Shown in pieces: positions 8,818-17,945 of a stretch of DNA of 64,000 nucleotides. The stretch is from Candidatus Thiodiazotropha sp. (ex Epidulcina cf. delphinae) (GTDB lineage: Bacteria > Pseudomonadota > Gammaproteobacteria > Chromatiales > Chromatiaceae): assembly GCA_025656455.1 (NCBI GenBank), contig JAHXHS010000019.1, positions 24,062 to 88,061 on the forward strand, written 5' to 3'. Position 1 is the stretch's first letter; every line of letters starts with the position of its first letter. The position numbers and the translations under genes are program-made. The notes under the pieces are model-generated. The model did no database searches and was not told the DNA's origin. It worked only from the letters and a program-made list of their open reading frames with translations.

Positions 8818-9359
8818 TGGGCGACACGGCACGTACAAGTAGTCTGGACCGTCGTTTCTATGGTGTTTTCGAAGGTGTGGTGACACATGTCGGCGATAAC
8901 CTGGAGGAGGGCTTGGTCAAGGTAAATCTTCCCTGGCTTGATGGCCATACGACCTCGGAGTGGAGTCCTGTGTTGCAGTTCTTCGCCGGTCCGGATCACG
9001 GCGCCTTCTTTATCCCGGAGGTTGGCAGTCTGGTGTTGTGCACGGCGCGCCATGGCGACCTGCGACGACTGGTGATCATGGGCGGACTCTACAACGGTCA
9101 GGATAAACCGCCGGTCGGCCACGAACGACGCCGACATCTGCGCACACCCTCCGGGCAGACGCTCGGCTTTCTCGATGCCAACAACAACACCAGCGGCGCC
9201 ATCTATCTCGAGGATTCGAGCGGCGATCGTATCACGCTTTCATCGGGGGGCACGGTACACGTGAAGGCGATAGGCACGCTGATACTCGAAGGCGCTCAGG
9301 TCATCCTCCGTGGTCCGGGGTGGGAGCGTCTCGTTTCAATGAACAGGAACACGGTCTGA
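8817..9359 (+). CDS. Baseplate protein V (gpV)-like spike
   Basis: A 180-residue protein with an OB-fold (FEGVVTHVGDNLEEGLVKVNLPWL, PEVGSLVLCTARHGD, LVIMGGLYNG) followed from residue about 115 by short repeated strands (GAIYLEDSSGDRITLSSGG, HVKAIGTLILEGA) typical of a gp5/VgrG beta-helix needle. It should form the membrane-piercing spike on the gpD hub. Its separation from the hub gene differs from the fused Pvc8 design. Confidence 0.9.
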   Translation: MGDTARTSSLDRRFYGVFEGVVTHVGDNLEEGLVKVNLPWLDGHTTSEWSPVLQFFAGPDHGAFFIPEVGSLVLCTARHGDLRRLVIMGGLYNGQDKPPVGHERRRHLRTPSGQTLGFLDANNNTSGAIYLEDSSGDRITLSSGGTVHVKAIGTLILEGAQVILRGPGWERLVSMNRNTV

Positions 9360-9363
9360 AACC

Positions 9364-10119
9364 ATGCCTGACATCGATATCCCCATACCGGATGAGTTGC
9401 GCGAGGCATTGGCCGCGCCGAAGTGCGTCAATCTCGACCCGCCCAAGCCGCTGAAACTGACACTGCCGAGCGGCGGTGCGCTCTCGGTGCCCGCGGATCT
9501 CGGCAGCAACATACCCAACGATTGTTCGGTCAGTTTCAGCATGATGCTGCAGTTGCAGCCGATTCTGGCTTCCATGGACTGTATCCTCAAGATACTGAAG
9601 CTGCTCAAGCCTTTGAGCGATGCAGTAACAAGTCCGCCGCCGACACCGGCGTTGGTCAAGGATATCGTCAATGCCGTCGCTGATCTGGCGCCTTGCTTCC
9701 TGATGGTCACACCGGCGGGTATCCTGCCCTTCATACGTGACATCCTGTGCCTGATTCTGCGTCTGCTGCGCTGTCTGATCGGTCAGGTGAAAACCATGAT
9801 CGGCATCATGTCCGGTCTGACCATAGAGATAGATAAAGCCAAGGCCGGCGGTAACGACGAGCTGGTCGCCAGCCTCGAATGCGCACAGGGAAATGCATTG
9901 ACCTCGGCGGGCGAACTGCTGAAGGCATTGGATCCGATCATATCCCTGCTCGACATGATGGCCCCCATCATGGCGATCGGCGGCATCGATGCCATCAAAA
10001 TGCCGGCCCTTGGCGATGATGCCAGCGTGGAAGGCATGCAGACGATGGTGACCACCCTGGAGACGGTGGTGGATACGATTCAGGGTGTGGTTGACGCAAT
10101 CGGCGGGTGTCCATCATGA
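9364..10119 (+). CDS. Hydrophobic eCIS baseplate-locus protein of unknown function
   Basis: A 251-residue protein I do not recognise. The N-terminus (MPDIDIPIPDELREAL) is soluble, while residues 60-170 contain several hydrophobic helices (LLKPLSDAV, FLMVTPAGILPFIRDILCLILRLLRC, TMIGIMSG), and residues 190-250 another set (PIISLLDMMAPIMAIGG). There is no signal peptide. It occupies the position where many eCIS loci encode the PAAR tip (Pvc10), but no PAAR motif is present. It might be a membrane-interacting tip component or a small cargo held in the spike; this is inference. Confidence 0.6.
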   Translation: MPDIDIPIPDELREALAAPKCVNLDPPKPLKLTLPSGGALSVPADLGSNIPNDCSVSFSMMLQLQPILASMDCILKILKLLKPLSDAVTSPPPTPALVKDIVNAVADLAPCFLMVTPAGILPFIRDILCLILRLLRCLIGQVKTMIGIMSGLTIEIDKAKAGGNDELVASLECAQGNALTSAGELLKALDPIISLLDMMAPIMAIGGIDAIKMPALGDDASVEGMQTMVTTLETVVDTIQGVVDAIGGCPS

Positions 10120-10520
10120 GCGGCGCATTCACCGGCCGTGGTTGGAAGTTCCCGCTGCTGCCCGACGCCGGCGGCAGACTGGGCTACGTGGACGGCAAAG
10201 AGAATGTGGAACAGTCCCTGCGTCTCCTGCTGTTGACCTCACTCGGTGAACGCGTCATGCGCCCCACCTTCGGCTGCAAGGCCCCGCGCCTGGTGTTCGC
10301 CCCCGGCAGCACCCAGTTCCTGCATCTACTGGAAACCTCCGTTCGCGAAGCCGTGCGTGACTGGGAACCGCGGATCGAACTCGACACGGTTCGCGCTGAG
10401 ACCGACCCCAGCGACGAGACGCGCGCCATCGTCAGCCTGGCCTACCGAATTCGCAGCAGCAACACGCGCGGCAACCTGGTCTTTCCCTTCTACCTCGGTA
10501 TTGCGGAGGTCGGCCAATGA
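10116..10520 (+). CDS. gp25/GPW family baseplate wedge (Pvc9-like)
   Basis: A 134-residue protein with VEQSLRLLLLTSLGERVMRPTFGC near residue 30, the signature of the T4 gp25 lysozyme-like family. It nucleates sheath assembly on the baseplate. I use ATG 10116, which forms an ATGA overlap with the previous stop, rather than the upstream GTG at 10107. The stop overlaps the next start. Confidence 0.93.
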   Translation: MSGAFTGRGWKFPLLPDAGGRLGYVDGKENVEQSLRLLLLTSLGERVMRPTFGCKAPRLVFAPGSTQFLHLLETSVREAVRDWEPRIELDTVRAETDPSDETRAIVSLAYRIRSSNTRGNLVFPFYLGIAEVGQ

Positions 10521-12499
10521 GTCTGCCCGACATCGTACTCGACGATCTCAATTGGCAGGAGATGATGGAGGCCATCCGCTCCCAGATTGCCGCAGCCTCC
10601 GCGGAGGAGTGGACGTTGCATGCGCCCGTCGATCCCGGGGTCACCCTGCTCGAACTGTTGGCCTATGCACTGGAGCAGCGGGTCTATTGGCTGGACCAGA
10701 TAACCGATCCCCTGATTCTCGCCATGCTTGCCCTGCTCGGGGAGAAACCCCGAACAGCCCGATCCGCGCTCACGGCGATAGAGATCTACGCAGAGGAGAG
10801 TCTCAGGAGAGAGGTGGTCCAGCACACTGAACTGCGGCTGAGCGACAGCGCGACGGAAATCCATTTCAGAACACTGACAGACCTGACGGTACTGCCGATC
10901 GAACGCGTGGTCATCACATCCCCATCTGGACAGCGCAGCGCAGCGCGTAACGATCCGCAGCGTTGGCGCATGCGCCCGCTGCACCTACTGCCCGCCGACA
11001 GAGGCGCGGCTGAGTTCCGCTGCGACCTCTGGGTTCGCGACGGATTGGGGGCAGGCAACACCAGCCTCAAACTGTTTATCGATCTCGACACCGCTTGCGC
11101 TGTCGCCCCCGAATGGAGACGCGATAATGAAGGCCCGGTGACACCGCCGGCAAAGCTGCGGTGGCAGTACGACAGCCTGTCTGGGCGCGTGACCCTGCCC
11201 GACACCGCCGTGCAGGATGGAACCGGCGGACTGCGTCGCGGCGGCATCGTCACCCTAGAGCTGCCGGATGACTGGCGCGCCGGCACGCCGCAACACGGCC
11301 TTTCACCTTATTCGTTGTGGGTGACGGTGGAGAGATCCAGCTTCTCGGCGCCGCCGCTGCTCAACCGGCTGATCCCGAATGTGACGCTCGCAGCGCACCA
11401 ACGGGAGCGTTCGCTGGAAGACCCCGCCATCCACGAACAGTTGGAGGCATGGCTGCCGTTGCCGGGCATCCAGCTGCAGCTCAGCGATCCACTGCCACCC
11501 CTGGAAGAGAGCATCGAGCTGTCTCTGCGGGAGCGCGATGGGGTGTGGCATACCTGGTCACCGACGACTGACCTGGGATTGCAGGGGCCTGGCGATCGCG
11601 TTTTCATCGTCGATCGGGACAGCCGAAGACTGACATTCGGCGATGGCCTGACGGCTCGTATTCCGGTGCCGGATACAAGCGGTGCGCTGGCCTTGAGCGT
11701 GAGCTACCTCGGAGGTGGCGGTGAATCGGGCAGTCTGGGCACTGATCTCCGTTGGGCGGTGACGGGAGATACCGATCTGCTGGCCAGCAATCCGGTGGCG
11801 GCCAGCGGTGGACGTGAGACAGAATCCGCTACAGAGGCACGGCAACGGGCGGCAAGCGATCTGATGCAGTGCGAACGGGCCGTGACCGCGGCGGACTTCG
11901 AGACGCTTGCGCTCTCCACCGGCGGTATCGCACTGGCGCGAGCCCATGCCGCCGTAGGCTATCACCCCGACTTTCCCTGCCACTATGTGGCGGGCGCGGT
12001 GACCCTGTTCATCGTTCCCGAAGTGCCGCGCAATGATACAGCCGATGCAGGGCAGTGGGTGCCCTATCCACAACCCGATCCGGGCGCCGTGGAGGAGGTT
12101 CTATATCGTCTTGACGAGCGTCGCCTGGTCACCACAGAGGTGTTCGTGCGCGGCCCGGTCTACCGGCCGGTAAGTGTACGGGCGGTGCTCAGTGGTAGCC
12201 AGGTGTCGGAGCAATCCATAGAACGCGCCCTGGCGCGCTATTTCGACCCACTGATCGGTGGCGAGAAGGGTACGGGTTGGCCATTCGGTCATGCCGTACG
12301 CCCATCGGAAATCGCCCATGTGATCGACACCCTGACCCACGGCCAAGCGGTAGTCACCGCGTTGACGATCACACTCGACGACGAGGGTGTGAGCAGCGAT
12401 TGCGAGGATCTCGCGATTGGTGAACACGAACTCGTCTGTCTGCAACAACTGTCGCTGGAATCCCGCGCCAGACAAGCCGAGAGAGGAGGGCTGCGATGA
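10517..12499 (+). CDS. Baseplate J-like protein 1 (Pvc11-like)
   Basis: A 660-residue baseplate wedge protein. The N-terminus (DLNWQEMMEAIRSQI, then WTLHAPVDPGVTLLELLAYALEQR) and the central baseplate_J signature (LASNPVAASGGRETESATEARQRA, then CERAVTAADFETLAL) are clear. It corresponds to T4 gp6-type wedge proteins that encircle the hub. It overlaps both neighbouring genes by 4 nt and is paralogous to the next gene. Confidence 0.9.
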   Translation: MSLPDIVLDDLNWQEMMEAIRSQIAAASAEEWTLHAPVDPGVTLLELLAYALEQRVYWLDQITDPLILAMLALLGEKPRTARSALTAIEIYAEESLRREVVQHTELRLSDSATEIHFRTLTDLTVLPIERVVITSPSGQRSAARNDPQRWRMRPLHLLPADRGAAEFRCDLWVRDGLGAGNTSLKLFIDLDTACAVAPEWRRDNEGPVTPPAKLRWQYDSLSGRVTLPDTAVQDGTGGLRRGGIVTLELPDDWRAGTPQHGLSPYSLWVTVERSSFSAPPLLNRLIPNVTLAAHQRERSLEDPAIHEQLEAWLPLPGIQLQLSDPLPPLEESIELSLRERDGVWHTWSPTTDLGLQGPGDRVFIVDRDSRRLTFGDGLTARIPVPDTSGALALSVSYLGGGGESGSLGTDLRWAVTGDTDLLASNPVAASGGRETESATEARQRAASDLMQCERAVTAADFETLALSTGGIALARAHAAVGYHPDFPCHYVAGAVTLFIVPEVPRNDTADAGQWVPYPQPDPGAVEEVLYRLDERRLVTTEVFVRGPVYRPVSVRAVLSGSQVSEQSIERALARYFDPLIGGEKGTGWPFGHAVRPSEIAHVIDTLTHGQAVVTALTITLDDEGVSSDCEDLAIGEHELVCLQQLSLESRARQAERGGLR

Positions 12500-14511
12500 G
12501 TCGACCTTGGTGGGGCAGGGATAGAAATCCGGGATCCGAGCCGCTGCTCGTGGACCCCGGCCAGGGGGCGCCGTCGATGCCGATCCTGCATCAGGCGTAT
12601 ACAGGCGTACTGGCGGAGGAAGTCGCCGAACGGCGGCCTGCCTTCACGCCGAGCTGGACAGCGGAGGGTAAGGAAGACGCCGGTGAGGCGCTGGTCGAAC
12701 TCTTCGACATGCTCGGCATACCGGTGCTGGAACGTCTCAACCGTCTGCCGGAAAAGGCCAGTGTGGAGATCCTGCGCACGGCCGGTATCGAACCGAGAGC
12801 GGCGAGACCGGCTGCCGCCATGTTGGCGTTCACCGCCTCCAAGGGTGCACCCGCGGCGGTCACGGTTGGCATGGGATTTCAGGTGACGGCGCCGGCCGCC
12901 GACGGCTCGGGTGACAGGGTCTTCTTCGAAACCGAACAGACCGTCTATGCAACGGCCGCCGAGATCGAAGCGGTCTTCACGTCGACCGGTCGCCTGGCAC
13001 AAGAGATCGATATCGACGCTGAAAGCGAAACGGGTTGGCAACCATTCGGTCCACGTCCCCGTGTCGGTTCCGCACTGCTGATCGGTTTGACGGCGGACGC
13101 CGCCATCGGCAGCACCCTATCGCTGGGCATCGAGCCCGTTGCCGCTGAGGGGACACCGCCGCCCGCCTCGAGCGGGGCCGTCGTCGGTACTGCTTTGGCG
13201 CAACCACTACTGCGCTGGGAGTACTACGATGCGGGCGCCTTCGAACGCCTGGAAGTCATCCGGGATGAGACCCAGGGATTGCAACAGTTCGGGATCGTCG
13301 AGCTGGCGATACCGGCAGCCTGGCAAGCCGGCCTCTTGAGCGATATCAGTGTCGAGGAGCCGTTGCGCTGGCTACGTCTACGTGTTGTCCATGGCGAATT
13401 TCAGCGTGCGCCGCGTCTGCGCCTGTTGGGCCTGAACATGACCCCAGCCGTCGCCTTGCGAACGATACGCAACGAAGTCCTGCAGTTCATCCCGGGGAGC
13501 CAGCGGCGCAAGCTGCGCCTCTCCCAGCGGCCAATCATTGACCAAACGCTCGAACTGGTCGTATTCGACGGCGTGAACAATACGCGTGAGACGATCTGGC
13601 GTCAGGTCGACGATTTGAACTCGGCACAGGCTGACGACCCGGTCTACCGGCTCGATCCGGTCAAGGGCGAGATCGAAACCGGAGATGGCGTGCACGGCAA
13701 GCTGCTGCCGGTGGGATTCCGCAATGTGGTTGCCCGACGCTATCAGATCGGCGGCGGCGCGGCCGGCGCGGTCGACGCCGAAACCATTACCGGACTGCAG
13801 CAGTCTGCCCCTTTTCTCACCGCTGTGACCAACCCGCGTCCGGCCAGTGGCGGACGCGACGAAGCTACCTGGTTGGAGACGCTGCGCACGGGACCCGAAA
13901 GGATTCGGGCGCGCAACCGCGCCGTGACCACGGCCGACTACGCCTTGCTGGCATTGGATGCGAGTGGCGCCGATGTGGGCCGGGCGCATGCTGTCTCAGC
14001 ACTGCATCCCAATTTCGAGGGCGCCAGGATAGCGGGCGTGGTGACCCTGTTTATTATCGCTTCTGCCAAGCCCGACACCATGCCGGTGCCGGATCCGGAC
14101 ACACTGACCAACGTCGCCTCGTTTCTGAGCGCAGAAGTGGCACCGGCGGGCGTGCAGGTGGTCGCTGCCGTGCCGCGGTTTCATACCATCTCGGTGCGAG
14201 CGGCCCTGGTGCCGTTGGCAAATGCCAACACGGGAACCGTCGTCAGCGATACGCTGCGGGCGATCGATCGCTACCTGGACCCGCTCAGCGGAGGCGATGA
14301 CAGACATGGCTGGCCCTTTGGCGGTGAACTTCGCTATCAGGCATTGGTGCGCAGACTGCTGTCAGAGGTGACTGATCTCGCTGCCATAGCCTCGCTCAGT
14401 CTCACCGCGGACGGGGTCAATCTGGGACTCTGTTCAGACTTTGCAACAAGCCGCCATGCCCTGCTGTGGCCAGGCGTGCATGAACTGACGGTGGAGGCGG
14501 CCGATCAATGA
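12496..14511 (+). CDS. Baseplate J-like protein 2 (Pvc12-like)
   Basis: A 671-residue protein sharing layout with the previous one: FTPSWTAEGKEDAGEALVELFDML near the N-terminus (the 'lies in a proper structure' helix of this family), then NPRPASGGRDEATWLETL and RNRAVTTADYALLAL in the J-domain. Both genes were probably produced by an old duplication and would form a heteromeric wedge around the hub. ATGA overlaps link it to both neighbours. Confidence 0.88.
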   Translation: MSRPWWGRDRNPGSEPLLVDPGQGAPSMPILHQAYTGVLAEEVAERRPAFTPSWTAEGKEDAGEALVELFDMLGIPVLERLNRLPEKASVEILRTAGIEPRAARPAAAMLAFTASKGAPAAVTVGMGFQVTAPAADGSGDRVFFETEQTVYATAAEIEAVFTSTGRLAQEIDIDAESETGWQPFGPRPRVGSALLIGLTADAAIGSTLSLGIEPVAAEGTPPPASSGAVVGTALAQPLLRWEYYDAGAFERLEVIRDETQGLQQFGIVELAIPAAWQAGLLSDISVEEPLRWLRLRVVHGEFQRAPRLRLLGLNMTPAVALRTIRNEVLQFIPGSQRRKLRLSQRPIIDQTLELVVFDGVNNTRETIWRQVDDLNSAQADDPVYRLDPVKGEIETGDGVHGKLLPVGFRNVVARRYQIGGGAAGAVDAETITGLQQSAPFLTAVTNPRPASGGRDEATWLETLRTGPERIRARNRAVTTADYALLALDASGADVGRAHAVSALHPNFEGARIAGVVTLFIIASAKPDTMPVPDPDTLTNVASFLSAEVAPAGVQVVAAVPRFHTISVRAALVPLANANTGTVVSDTLRAIDRYLDPLSGGDDRHGWPFGGELRYQALVRRLLSEVTDLAAIASLSLTADGVNLGLCSDFATSRHALLWPGVHELTVEAADQ

Positions 14512-16517
14512 CCTGCGCCAGTCAACAACCAACCTTTCGTCTCCTCGATGCCTGGGTGGGATGGAGCGAGAGCGAAAACGGCGTCGAACGGCTCTCGGGC
14601 TTGGATGACGAGCGGGGCATCACCTTGGCGAAGCTGCCCTCCCGTTTGACGTCGAGCGATCTGTCACAAGCCATCCCCCCTGCCAGGCTTGCCCGTGGCT
14701 GTGGGCCTTGCGAGTGGTATCTCGCCACCCCTTGCGAGCCCCGATCACGCCTGTTGTTCAAAAGCCCCTGTTATCGCGGTTGGCAAGCTGTCTGGGGCTG
14801 TGATACGCCAGCGTGCGAGATACAGTGTGTCGATGCGTTGGCCGTTCATTGCGACCATCTGGCGCTGTCGGACAGCCAGGCGCAACGGCTCTGGCTGTTA
14901 CGTGACGACGGTCGTGCCCTGATCACCGCCGTAGCGCTGACGGCGCCTGGTCCGGTGACCCATACACCCTGGGGTGGCTGGCTGGTGGTCGATCGCGAGC
15001 AGGCGAGTCTGCGCCTGTTCGATCCTGCCGGTGGCGAACGTCAAGCCGGATTCCCGGTGCTCGATGCCGAGGTCGATCGCATGGCGTTCGACAGTCAGTG
15101 CCGATTGTGGATTGTCGTCGTCGCCAACGGTGTGTTTCGAATCCTCCATGTTAAACGCGGTGATACGGTGTGGACTGAGGGTGATCTCGAAACCTTGCTC
15201 CAGGCATTCCCCGATAGCGGTCTGCAAATCACTACCGAGCGAGGTTTCTGTCTGCGGCAAACGCAAGCCAGGCAGAACGAACCTCTCTGTTGCTACAACG
15301 GGTACGGCCGGCCAGTGTCTCAAGCAGAGATCGAAGAGCCCCCCGTACCCGTCTATGAAACGGCGGGTCAGCTACTGACCCTGGCCTTGGACAGTGGCAT
15401 CCCGCGCTGTCGCTGGCACCGGGTCCGCATCGATGCCGATGTGCCCGATGAAAGCACGGTCAGTCTCTCCGTTTCGACCCATGAGGAGGCGAATCCGCCG
15501 CCTCAGGGCAACGAAACCGAACCGCTGTGGCAAGGGTTTGAAGACGGCATACCTCATCTCAGCGATTGGCAGTCAACCGCCACCGACGTCAACGACATGC
15601 TGATTGACCAACCGCCGGGACGCTACCTTTTCGTGCGCTTGCGTCTGCGTGGAAACGGCCTGGTATCGCCAATGGTCCAACGTGTGAGAATCGACTTTCC
15701 GCGCCAGACAAGCATCGATGAGCTGCCGGTCGTCTATCGGGATAATCCCGAAGCCGAGGCCTTTACCGAGCGTTTTCTGGCGCTCTTCGATGCAGCGATC
15801 GAAGATATCGACCAAGCGATAGCGCGCTATCCCGCTCTGCTCGACAGCGAGGGTGTGGCACCCGAAGTGCTGCCCTGGCTGGGCAGCTTTCTCGACGTCG
15901 TGATGGACAGCAACTGGGATGTCGCGCGACGTCGCAGGGTATTGGCGGCCGTACCCGATCTCTATCGGCGGCGCGGTACCGTTGCCGGCCTTGAGCAGGC
16001 GGTGAGTCTGCTATTCGACGTCACCCCGGTCATCCAGGAGGCATCGCTGGAGAGACTGTGGGGTGCGCTTGGCAAGGCGAAACTCGGTCAGGTGCGCACG
16101 TTCAATCCGGCCCGGGCGCGCTTTCGCATCGGCAGATCGCCACTCTCAGGCGCGCCGATAGCCAGTTACGGCAATCCTGATACCGATCCCCTGACGGCGC
16201 AGGCCCATCGTTTCTACATTTTTGTACCCGGCTTCACATCGACAGTCGAAGAGACCCGTATCGCGTCACTGATCGACAGTCAGAAGCCGGCACACACGGT
16301 GGTGAGTTTCCGTGGATCGAAACGCGGATTCGTACTCGGTGGCGGATCGCGAGTGGGTGTGGATACGGCCATCGCGTCGTTACCACCGCCGGTGCTGAAC
16401 AATCCCGATTTGCGCCTCAACCGCGCAACCATCCTGTGGCACGGCTCCAGTTGCCACGGGCCCGCTGTCAAGGCAGGCCAAACGTCTGTGATTGGCGTCA
16501 ATACGGTTATGGAGTAG
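14508..16517 (+). CDS. Tail protein I-like baseplate protein with N-terminal propeller-like region
   Basis: A 669-residue protein. Residues 1-290 look like a repeating beta structure (repeated short blades such as LALSDSQAQRLWLL, GGWLVVDREQASLRLFDPAG, MAFDSQCRLWIVVVANG), which could be a beta-propeller. Residues about 400-530 match the P2 gpI family (ELPVVYRDNPEAEAFTERFL, EVLPWLGSFLDVVMDSNWD, RRRVLAAVPDLYRRRGTV). gpI links baseplate and fibres, and the N-terminal extension may expose a binding surface. It overlaps the previous gene by 4 nt. Confidence 0.82.
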   Translation: MTCASQQPTFRLLDAWVGWSESENGVERLSGLDDERGITLAKLPSRLTSSDLSQAIPPARLARGCGPCEWYLATPCEPRSRLLFKSPCYRGWQAVWGCDTPACEIQCVDALAVHCDHLALSDSQAQRLWLLRDDGRALITAVALTAPGPVTHTPWGGWLVVDREQASLRLFDPAGGERQAGFPVLDAEVDRMAFDSQCRLWIVVVANGVFRILHVKRGDTVWTEGDLETLLQAFPDSGLQITTERGFCLRQTQARQNEPLCCYNGYGRPVSQAEIEEPPVPVYETAGQLLTLALDSGIPRCRWHRVRIDADVPDESTVSLSVSTHEEANPPPQGNETEPLWQGFEDGIPHLSDWQSTATDVNDMLIDQPPGRYLFVRLRLRGNGLVSPMVQRVRIDFPRQTSIDELPVVYRDNPEAEAFTERFLALFDAAIEDIDQAIARYPALLDSEGVAPEVLPWLGSFLDVVMDSNWDVARRRRVLAAVPDLYRRRGTVAGLEQAVSLLFDVTPVIQEASLERLWGALGKAKLGQVRTFNPARARFRIGRSPLSGAPIASYGNPDTDPLTAQAHRFYIFVPGFTSTVEETRIASLIDSQKPAHTVVSFRGSKRGFVLGGGSRVGVDTAIASLPPPVLNNPDLRLNRATILWHGSSCHGPAVKAGQTSVIGVNTVME

Positions 16518-16522
16518 CTGAG

Positions 16523-17926
16523 ATGATGACTACCAAACAAAAGGCGCTGGCACCCTGTTCAGAGGTGCCCGAATTCGAGCGCTTGAACTATTTCTACGGA
16601 CAGATGTTGAGCGTAAGTGATTTTCGTAGCGAACAGGACTACTTCCGCGAAAAACTCAAACTGCACAACCGCTGTCACCATGGTTGGGGGGTCGTTTGCG
16701 GCCTTCAAGTGACGCCGGTTGAAGTGGAAAACCCCTGTCCTCCCGATGACTGCGACGACTGGCAGAAGCTGTGTGAGGAGATCAAGGCCCTGGATGCCGA
16801 AATTGCAGCCACTGAAGAGCTGATCGGCTCGAATGCCTTGTCGGAAGAGGAGTTGCAGAAGGCGAAGCAGAAGCTGCAAGAGTTGCACGAGCAACGTGAA
16901 CGCCTGCGACGACGCCAGGAGTGTACCCCGCCGTCGCAGCGGCCCCGGAGCGACAAACCTGGCGATGTTCTGATCCATTGCGGTATAGCCCTGGACTGCC
17001 ACGGCAATGAGCTTATTGTGCGTCAGCCGATTATTGTCGATCTTTCCAAGATGCTCGGCGCCGGCGAAATCCGTCGCTGTGAAGAGCAGGGAGATCCTGT
17101 TGACGTCTACCTCAGCCTCTGTTTCTGCGAGCAGCCAACCTTTCCCTCCAGGCCGGTGATCCCGGATAGCTGTGGTTCACTGTCAGAGTGCAACTACGGC
17201 AAATACCGGGAATCCACAGGCATCCGTGTAAGCCTCGAAGCACCGTCGAGCGACGACAGTTGCGGAGGCTGCTGCGAAAGCTGCCAGGAAGCGTGCGTGG
17301 TGCTGGCGCGAATACGCTGGCAGCCCGGCGCGGAAGTGACGGCAGAGGCTATCGAATGCGGCATTCGCCGTCCGCTCAGCCTCTATCCACCGACGGTGAT
17401 TACCGGCATCAGCTGGCAGCATGGCGCACTCTACACACCGAATACGGCCAAGACGCTACTCGGAACCGAGTTTCAGGGATCGCGAACAGACGGCTTGGAG
17501 ATCCACTTCTCGCGGCCGGTCTACACCGAGACCCTGAAACCGGGCGTCATCGATCTTTGGCGCATCCAGGGCGGAAGCGGCCTGCGGGGTGTCATTTCGA
17601 ATATGGAAGGCAGCTTCGTCGGTTTGTCAGGCGACAAGACGGACAAGGTGTTTTTCCGCGACGATACCGGCGAAACACTCAACAGTGGCGACCGCGTACT
17701 GATTACCATCCGCTGCAACTTCATTCTCGACGGTTGTTGTCAGCCTGTCGATGGATTCCATGTGGGCGGACGCGTGCCGCAGTTGCCGGATTATATGGAC
17801 AAGTTTGAAAACGGCAATCTTCAGCAACCGGAGCATTGCCTGATACCACCCGGCGGATGCGCCCCCTGGAGTTCCGGCAACAGACAACCCGGCGGCAGCT
17901 TCGAAAGCTGGTTCTACGTGAAATGA
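16523..17926 (+). CDS. eCIS accessory protein, paralogue A (HNR-x-HG-x-GVV motif)
   Basis: A 467-residue protein starting at ATG 16523, 8 nt after GGAG. The N-terminus has a conserved block, FYGQMLSVSDFRSEQDYF followed by HNRCHHGWGVVCGL, and then CGIALDCHGNELIV; the next two genes share this order. Residues about 80-135 are a coiled coil (KALDAEIAATEELIG, KAKQKLQELHEQRERLRRR). The C-terminal 150 residues are beta-rich with an Ig-like pattern. It is rich in cysteine, with several CxxC pairs. No family function is known to me. Position after gpI suggests a fibre, collar or baseplate decoration. Confidence 0.65.
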   Translation: MMTTKQKALAPCSEVPEFERLNYFYGQMLSVSDFRSEQDYFREKLKLHNRCHHGWGVVCGLQVTPVEVENPCPPDDCDDWQKLCEEIKALDAEIAATEELIGSNALSEEELQKAKQKLQELHEQRERLRRRQECTPPSQRPRSDKPGDVLIHCGIALDCHGNELIVRQPIIVDLSKMLGAGEIRRCEEQGDPVDVYLSLCFCEQPTFPSRPVIPDSCGSLSECNYGKYRESTGIRVSLEAPSSDDSCGGCCESCQEACVVLARIRWQPGAEVTAEAIECGIRRPLSLYPPTVITGISWQHGALYTPNTAKTLLGTEFQGSRTDGLEIHFSRPVYTETLKPGVIDLWRIQGGSGLRGVISNMEGSFVGLSGDKTDKVFFRDDTGETLNSGDRVLITIRCNFILDGCCQPVDGFHVGGRVPQLPDYMDKFENGNLQQPEHCLIPPGGCAPWSSGNRQPGGSFESWFYVK

Positions 17927-17945
17927 GCCATCGGAGGCTTAGGTT

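Noticed and set aside
16436..16522. Upstream extension of accessory paralogue A
   Set aside because: ATG 16523 has a properly spaced GGAG, and the extension is a shadow of the gpI-like gene end.
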